From: Leucogyrophana mollusca
Lineage: Eukaryota > Basidiomycota > Agaricomycetes > Boletales
Assembly: GCA_021014945.1 (NCBI GenBank)
Contig: MU266376.1
Location: 1 to 64,000, forward strand
Direction: 5' to 3'
DNA: 64,000 nt
Position 1 is the first letter of the stretch. Every line of letters begins with the position of its first letter. The position numbers and the translations under genes are program-made. Below, piece after piece: positions 59,646-64,000 of this stretch. The notes beneath the pieces were generated by a model. That model ran no database searches and was not told the DNA's origin. It worked only from the letters and a program-made list of their open reading frames with translations.

Positions 59646-60573
59646 GCGAACGCCCAAGGTCGATCGATCGACGCGCAAACGGAAACGACGATTCCTGTTC
59701 CTGTTTGGTACCGCGCTGGGCCTAAGTTTTTTATTGGGCCAGCGATATTATCATAGGTATTACGACCGGACCGGACGGGGGGGAAATCGAATAGGCTGGC
59801 GTTGCGGGGGTACGGTTTGGAAATTGCTGGGGGGTCGGAACGGACGGCCAACGGGCTGCGCTCGTTGCATTATGTTGCGGAGGAGCGAGGGGCCTGTCCG
59901 TGCCATACCGTACCGCTCGGCCTGCGCACAGCTATGCCACGCGCGAGTCCATTCCAGGTCGGACCTGTGTGATATTAGGAGCGGGGTAACACGGGCTCGA
60001 GAATGATCGGATCGGAACGAAACAAAGGCGGAAAGAAGAAAGGGAAACATACGCAGAAATACAGATAGGAGGGGTAATCGACTTGTTGCCATGGCCCAGA
60101 TAACATTTGCGGCTGTAGCTGCGCCCGCACTCGCTTGGACCAAAAACAAAACAAAAAACAAGACGAACGGAGATCAGGTTGGAACATACCCCACCTCGTT
60201 GAGAGTCGGAGAACAGGAAAACCAACATAATACTCTCTCTGATTCGGCGCGTTCACCACGCGTCGTCACCATGGACGTGCCCGAGCCCGTACCTGCGTAC
60301 CTGGCATAACCAGAAGAACGCAATATCCAAATGAAAAGGGTTCGCGGGAGCCTGCGGGGGATGTGCGGCGCTGGCGTTGGGGTGACGTGAGATGCAGGCG
60401 CTGGTGGTGATTATCATCATCGGGATGACGTGAGAGGAGGTTGTTGCTGTCGGCGTGACGTGAGAGATGTATATGTGAGATATGGGTGCCGTTGCGGTGT
60501 GTATAAGTGTGCCGTTGCGATGTGTACGGGTGCCGATGGCTTGGGAGACGCTTATGGAGGAGCTGTGCAGGGT

Positions 60574-61263
60574 TCAGATACGAGCTGTGCGGGTTAGGAG
60601 ACGAGCTGTGTATCCGTGCCGATGCGCCGAAGTAGGTAAGGCGATATGGGGATGGGTACCGTCATAGTGAAGGCGAAAAATTTGAAAGAGCCCCGAGTCG
60701 ACAAGCGAGGAATCCTGCCGTGTAAGTACATACGCACACCGAAGGGCGAACCTGAGAGAAGGGAAGGACCTAATAAGCTTATATTGCGGCAAGGATCGGA
60801 AGGGTGGCGAGGTGGGAGGAAGGGACGAAGGTGGTGCTGATATTAAGAAGGCCCTGGGTGGTATTAAAGATGACGAGGGATGGGCTCCGAGGAGCGAGGA
60901 GCGAGGGCGGGTGGTGGATATGTTGGGGTTGGGGGAGGAGGGTTGTGGTGGGGTCGTGGTGCGAGAGGGCGTAGTGAGAGGGGATGGCACGATCTTAAGG
61001 ATCGGCGGAAGCGCCTTGTGAGGAAGAGGGATTGGAATAGGGATTGGAATGGAGGGCGGTGGAGGGGAGTATCCGTTCCAGGCGGAGTTGTCATTCTGCT
61101 GACGGAGAAGCTTCTTCACAAAGGAGAAGAAGGAAATGAATCCGAGGAGGATACACCATATCGATGGGAGGGAGCGAGAGCGGGACATATAAAACAATAT
61201 AGCAGCAGTGGCGATATATGGCAAGATGCTACCACCGCCGCCGATTGTTCTGATCAGATGCAT
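60574..61263 (-). CDS. Possible small membrane protein, hypothetical
   Basis: An uninterrupted 229-codon frame on the minus strand with an ATG start. The N-terminus has two hydrophobic stretches (ILPYIATAAILFYM and WCILLGFISFFSFV) followed by basic residues. The rest is Pro/Ser-rich, low-complexity sequence (PIPIPIPLP). The frame coincides with a purine-rich plus strand, which lengthens open frames by chance. No family is recognised, so this may not be a gene. Confidence 0.25.
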   Translation of the reverse strand: MHLIRTIGGGGSILPYIATAAILFYMSRSRSLPSIWCILLGFISFFSFVKKLLRQQNDNSAWNGYSPPPPSIPIPIPIPLPHKALPPILKIVPSPLTTPSRTTTPPQPSSPNPNISTTRPRSSLLGAHPSSSLIPPRAFLISAPPSSLPPTSPPFRSLPQYKLIRSFPSLRFALRCAYVLTRQDSSLVDSGLFQIFRLHYDGTHPHIALPTSAHRHGYTARLLTRTARI

Positions 61264-61662
61264 AGGACGGCGAGAAAGTATGACGCAGGAAACGCATCAT
61301 AGCACTGGGAGCACATGCACCGGCGAGGACCGTGTCGACATTCACGTCTATAGAAAATAATTGCGCGATGGGCGTATGTTTCGCGAAGCACCGCCTATTT
61401 GCAATTCTGGCGCAACTAGTACGTGTAAGATAACAGCTCAAAGACGCAAGGAGAAAAAGAGCTGAGCGATAAGGAACGTGCGATCTCAGGATCTGGACGC
61501 AGTCTAAAGTGGAGCAACATCCCCGATCTGGATCTCGGAGGGTATTGCGTGCGGGTATACTTTACATCTCTGCAACGGAAAATAAAATGCAGCTCCCTCT
61601 CGACTGAAAGGTGCGTGCGATCACTGGCGAGACGAGGCTCGAAGCTGATGTTGTGCGTGCAG
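61264..61662. other. Upstream region of the PP1 regulatory subunit gene
   Basis: No gene or repeat seen. A CAG immediately precedes the chosen ATG, so a 5' UTR intron ending at 61662 is possible. Confidence 0.4.
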
Positions 61663-63960
61663 ATGCCCTATACGTCCCCCGATGCTGCCCGTCGTCCACG
61701 CTCCAAGACGACCTCGTTCACCGAAGAGCGCGGCCCCGGCGCATTCGCAACACTCGGCGCACTCCCCCGCCGCGCCCCGTCGTCGTCGTCCTCTGCGGCG
61801 AAGTTCCACATCAGGTCAGACGACGACGACGAGTCCTCCTCCCCCGAGTCGCCCGTCGACGAGCGGCCACGCCCGAATTTGAAGCTGGACACGCTCCAGC
61901 CCCCGGCGACCGTCCCCTTCCCCCGCTCCTCCTCCCCCTCGTCTCCACTCGCCCAGCCCCCGTGCTCCTCCCCGCGCCCACTCCTCTCTCGCGGGAACTC
62001 GACCCCCATCCTCCTCTCAAACGGCAAGCCTCTCAAGTCCTCTCTCAAATCCTCCTGCTCCTCGCCCTCCATAACCTCCACCTCCTCCACCTCCGCATCC
62101 CCCCCGCAATCGCAGTCCCCCACCCCAACAAACCACCTCCACCTCCGTGCCCGCTCCGAGCCGACCACCCCCACCCCCAAGAACGTCCACTTCCCCGACC
62201 GCGACGACAACCTCACCACCGTCCGCCTCTTCAACCGCACCGCCAAGCCCGCTGCGCTCTCCTCCCCCCTCGGCGACGACACCGAGACCGAGACCGAGAA
62301 CCCCCCAGACCACAACGACCGCTTCCCCTTTCCCGTCCTCCCCGCCCCGCCCACCTTCGAGATCGACCCCGCCGCGTCCTCCCCTGTCCCCGCCCAGCGC
62401 CCCTCGCCGCACGCCCATGTGCACATCGAGTCCCTCGTGCTCGGCGCGGGCGCGCTGGGGCGATGCAGGCAGCAGCCCCACCTCGCCGGCACGCTCCTCG
62501 TGCGCAACCTCGCGTATGAGAAGCACGTCGCCGTCCGCTTCACCCTCGACGACTGGCAGACCGTCAGCGAGGTCTCCGCACGGCACGTCGTCTCCCTCAA
62601 CGCCCTCCCGGACGCCCTCGCGCACCCCTCCGCCACCCCCACTGCCTCCTCGTCGTCACACTCCCCCAGCTCCTCTCAGCGCTGGGACCGCTTCGCATTT
62701 ACGATTCGTCTCGAGGACTACGCACACGCCCTCGGGTCCCGCGTCCTCTGGCTCGTCGCGCGCTTTAGGGTGGACTACACCTACCCCGGCGCCCTCGACC
62801 CGCATCCCCGCCCATCCCCGCTCAGGGACACGCCCGGGCCTGGCGGCGAGTGGTGGGACAACAACCAGGGGGGGAATTATCGCGTTGGGTTCAGGGTCGC
62901 GAGTGACAGCGGGGCTGGGAACGGTGTGGGCGGGACGGGGAGGCAGAGACGCGAAGCCGCGCGGAGTTCCCCTGGTGCGTTTCCTCCCCTCCACGACACA
63001 GTGATGCTGATAAACCAACTCCACACAGACCCGCTCATAACAAATACCCCGCCGCCCCAAACCCTCCGCGAGCACGCGCTGGGGCTGTTCGTGCCCTCCG
63101 CGCCGTTCACCACTTCCCCGCCGCAGTCGCCGCCGCAGGCCACGAGGTCGTCCCCGCCGTCATCACCTCCTGGCGCATCACCCACGCTCCGCGCCGGCCG
63201 GCTCAGTCTCCTCAACTACGCACCGCCGGCGCACGCACACTCGCACTCCCCCGTGTCCGTGCCGACGCACCACGTCGAGCTCTCCCCAACCCACCACCAC
63301 CACCCTCCCCAACCCCACTCCCCGCACTACCGCTACCAAAACGAGGAGGACGCGCACAGCGACGCGGAGGACGCGGACTCCCCCGCCTCGTCGACGCTCT
63401 CCACGCCGAGCGCGTCCCCGAGCACGGTCCCCCGCGTGATCATCGGCGGGCAGCCCGCGTCTGCGTATCCGTACACCGTCCCGCCCCCGTCACCGTCTGC
63501 GTATACGATCCCCGGTGCGGCGCGCGTGCAGGACTGGGAGTGGAGCGCTGCGAGCGGGGGGCTGAAGACGAATTTCAGCGGGCTGAGGGTAAGGACGAAC
63601 GGTAACGGGCACGGGACGAATGGGAATGGGGGTGAGAACAAGAGCAGGGGACTGAAGCCCCCCGGGCGCACCAGTCCGCCCTCTGGGTCGCCTACCATCC
63701 CTGGTTCCGGTTCGCCGCCGCACTCCGGTTCTCCTTCGCCACCACACTCCGGCTCCCCTTCGCCCCCTCACTCGCCGCCCAACACAGGCCCAGGACCAGG
63801 CACGACGAGCGCATTCGGCCTCGGGAGCGGCCTCCCGGGGGGGACGACGACGAGCGAGTCGCTGTACAAGGCGTTCGTGACGCAGTGGTGCTTTGCGCAG
63901 GGCCCGACTGCGCCGGGCGCGGGGGGCGGGGTGGGGCTGGAGGGCGGGGTGTTGGCGTGA
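61663..63960 (+). CDS. Protein phosphatase 1 regulatory (glycogen-targeting) subunit, CBM21 type
   Basis: One long exon, possibly with a 54-nt intron at 62975-63028 (GTGCGT...ACACAG) that would not change the frame; about 750 residues. I start at MPYTSPDAARRPRSKT; another in-frame ATG lies five codons upstream. After a Ser/Pro-rich region comes the PP1-docking RVxF motif in the form KNVHFPD. The CBM21 carbohydrate-binding domain then covers VRNLAYEKHVAVRFTLDDW, RWDRFAFTIRLEDY, LWLVARFRVDYTYPG and WWDNNQGGNYRVGFR. Order and spacing match yeast Gac1/Pig2 and vertebrate PPP1R3 proteins, which bring PP1 to glycogen. The C-terminus is long, disordered and has a GSPSPPHS repeat. The coding strand is extremely C-rich, leaving long chance frames on other strands. 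Confidence 0.85.
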   Translation: MPYTSPDAARRPRSKTTSFTEERGPGAFATLGALPRRAPSSSSSAAKFHIRSDDDDESSSPESPVDERPRPNLKLDTLQPPATVPFPRSSSPSSPLAQPPCSSPRPLLSRGNSTPILLSNGKPLKSSLKSSCSSPSITSTSSTSASPPQSQSPTPTNHLHLRARSEPTTPTPKNVHFPDRDDNLTTVRLFNRTAKPAALSSPLGDDTETETENPPDHNDRFPFPVLPAPPTFEIDPAASSPVPAQRPSPHAHVHIESLVLGAGALGRCRQQPHLAGTLLVRNLAYEKHVAVRFTLDDWQTVSEVSARHVVSLNALPDALAHPSATPTASSSSHSPSSSQRWDRFAFTIRLEDYAHALGSRVLWLVARFRVDYTYPGALDPHPRPSPLRDTPGPGGEWWDNNQGGNYRVGFRVASDSGAGNGVGGTGRQRREAARSSPGAFPPLHDTVMLINQLHTDPLITNTPPPQTLREHALGLFVPSAPFTTSPPQSPPQATRSSPPSSPPGASPTLRAGRLSLLNYAPPAHAHSHSPVSVPTHHVELSPTHHHHPPQPHSPHYRYQNEEDAHSDAEDADSPASSTLSTPSASPSTVPRVIIGGQPASAYPYTVPPPSPSAYTIPGAARVQDWEWSAASGGLKTNFSGLRVRTNGNGHGTNGNGGENKSRGLKPPGRTSPPSGSPTIPGSGSPPHSGSPSPPHSGSPSPPHSPPNTGPGPGTTSAFGLGSGLPGGTTTSESLYKAFVTQWCFAQGPTAPGAGGGVGLEGGVLA

Positions 63961-64000
63961 GTTTGCGTTTGCGTTGGGGTGAGTTTGGGGTTGGGGTGCG

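Larger units (their letters stand above)
54641..60573. other. Gene-poor region with minisatellites
   Basis: Nearly 6 kb in which I recognise no protein gene, tRNA or transposon. Local repeats are listed separately. A pure T tract of nine to ten bases lies near 55504-55515. Many frames are open by chance, but none has splice-consistent conserved content. Confidence 0.5.

Noticed and set aside
61668..62642. 300-codon minus-strand frame and another plus-strand frame over the PP1 regulator
   Set aside because: Both follow from the strong C bias of the coding strand; the CBM21 and RVxF motifs fix the true frame.

Overview
The window looks like nuclear DNA from an agaricomycete (mushroom-forming) basidiomycete. 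The genes are cut by many introns of about 50-60 nt with GT-AG borders. Conserved eukaryotic housekeeping genes alternate with an expanded family of HET-domain genes of the kind found in Agaricomycetes. I assembled the gene models by eye from reading frame, splice consensus, phase continuity and family conservation; none has been tested against transcripts or databases.

Layout. (1) 1-6,345: a region with no recognised gene, the ribosomal protein gene eL28 (2,019-3,054, +), then a complete HET-domain gene (HET-1, 3,996-5,821, +). (2) 6,346-14,648: condensin subunit SMC4 in 19 exons (+), convergent with a CMGC-type protein kinase (-). (3) 14,649-20,439: the ancestral kinase/ankyrin head-to-head spacer, now broken up. 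It holds a 1.6-kb transposon-like insertion, a dead 5' copy of the ankyrin gene, HET-2 (-), a dead 5' copy of the kinase, and the intact YAR1-like ankyrin gene. (4) 20,440-39,796: a duplicated HET/F-box island. It contains a truncated HET, F-box gene 1 (-), HET-3 (+), F-box gene 2 (-), F-box gene 3 (+, with an in-frame stop), a collapsed HET fragment and the pseudogene HET-4 (-). Ankyrin-gene remnants are scattered between them. (5) 40,522-53,505: a housekeeping block with a homeodomain gene (-), mitochondrial ribosomal protein uL2m (-) divergent from the AAA+ ATPase RVB2/Reptin (+), an SCI1-like basic protein (-), a cytochrome P450 (-), eL21 (-) divergent from uS4/RPS9 (+), and a small charged protein (+). 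(6) 53,506-61,662: about 8 kb with almost no recognisable genes but several minisatellites. (7) 61,663-63,960: a CBM21 protein phosphatase 1 regulatory subunit (+).

The most unusual part is the 14-40 kb island. HET and F-box/beta-propeller genes lie tail to tail three times, two of these in a segmental duplication. Three HET copies share an upstream element centred on TGCATGCA. All three intact HET genes, and pseudogene HET-4, end with an intron at the same place and phase, followed by an unrelated C-terminal tail. HET-2 sits between 0.54-kb direct copies of the kinase/ankyrin spacer. HET domains are known effectors of fungal non-self recognition and cell death, and F-box proteins are substrate receptors of SCF ubiquitin ligases. 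That the two work together here is inference from their repeated pairing.
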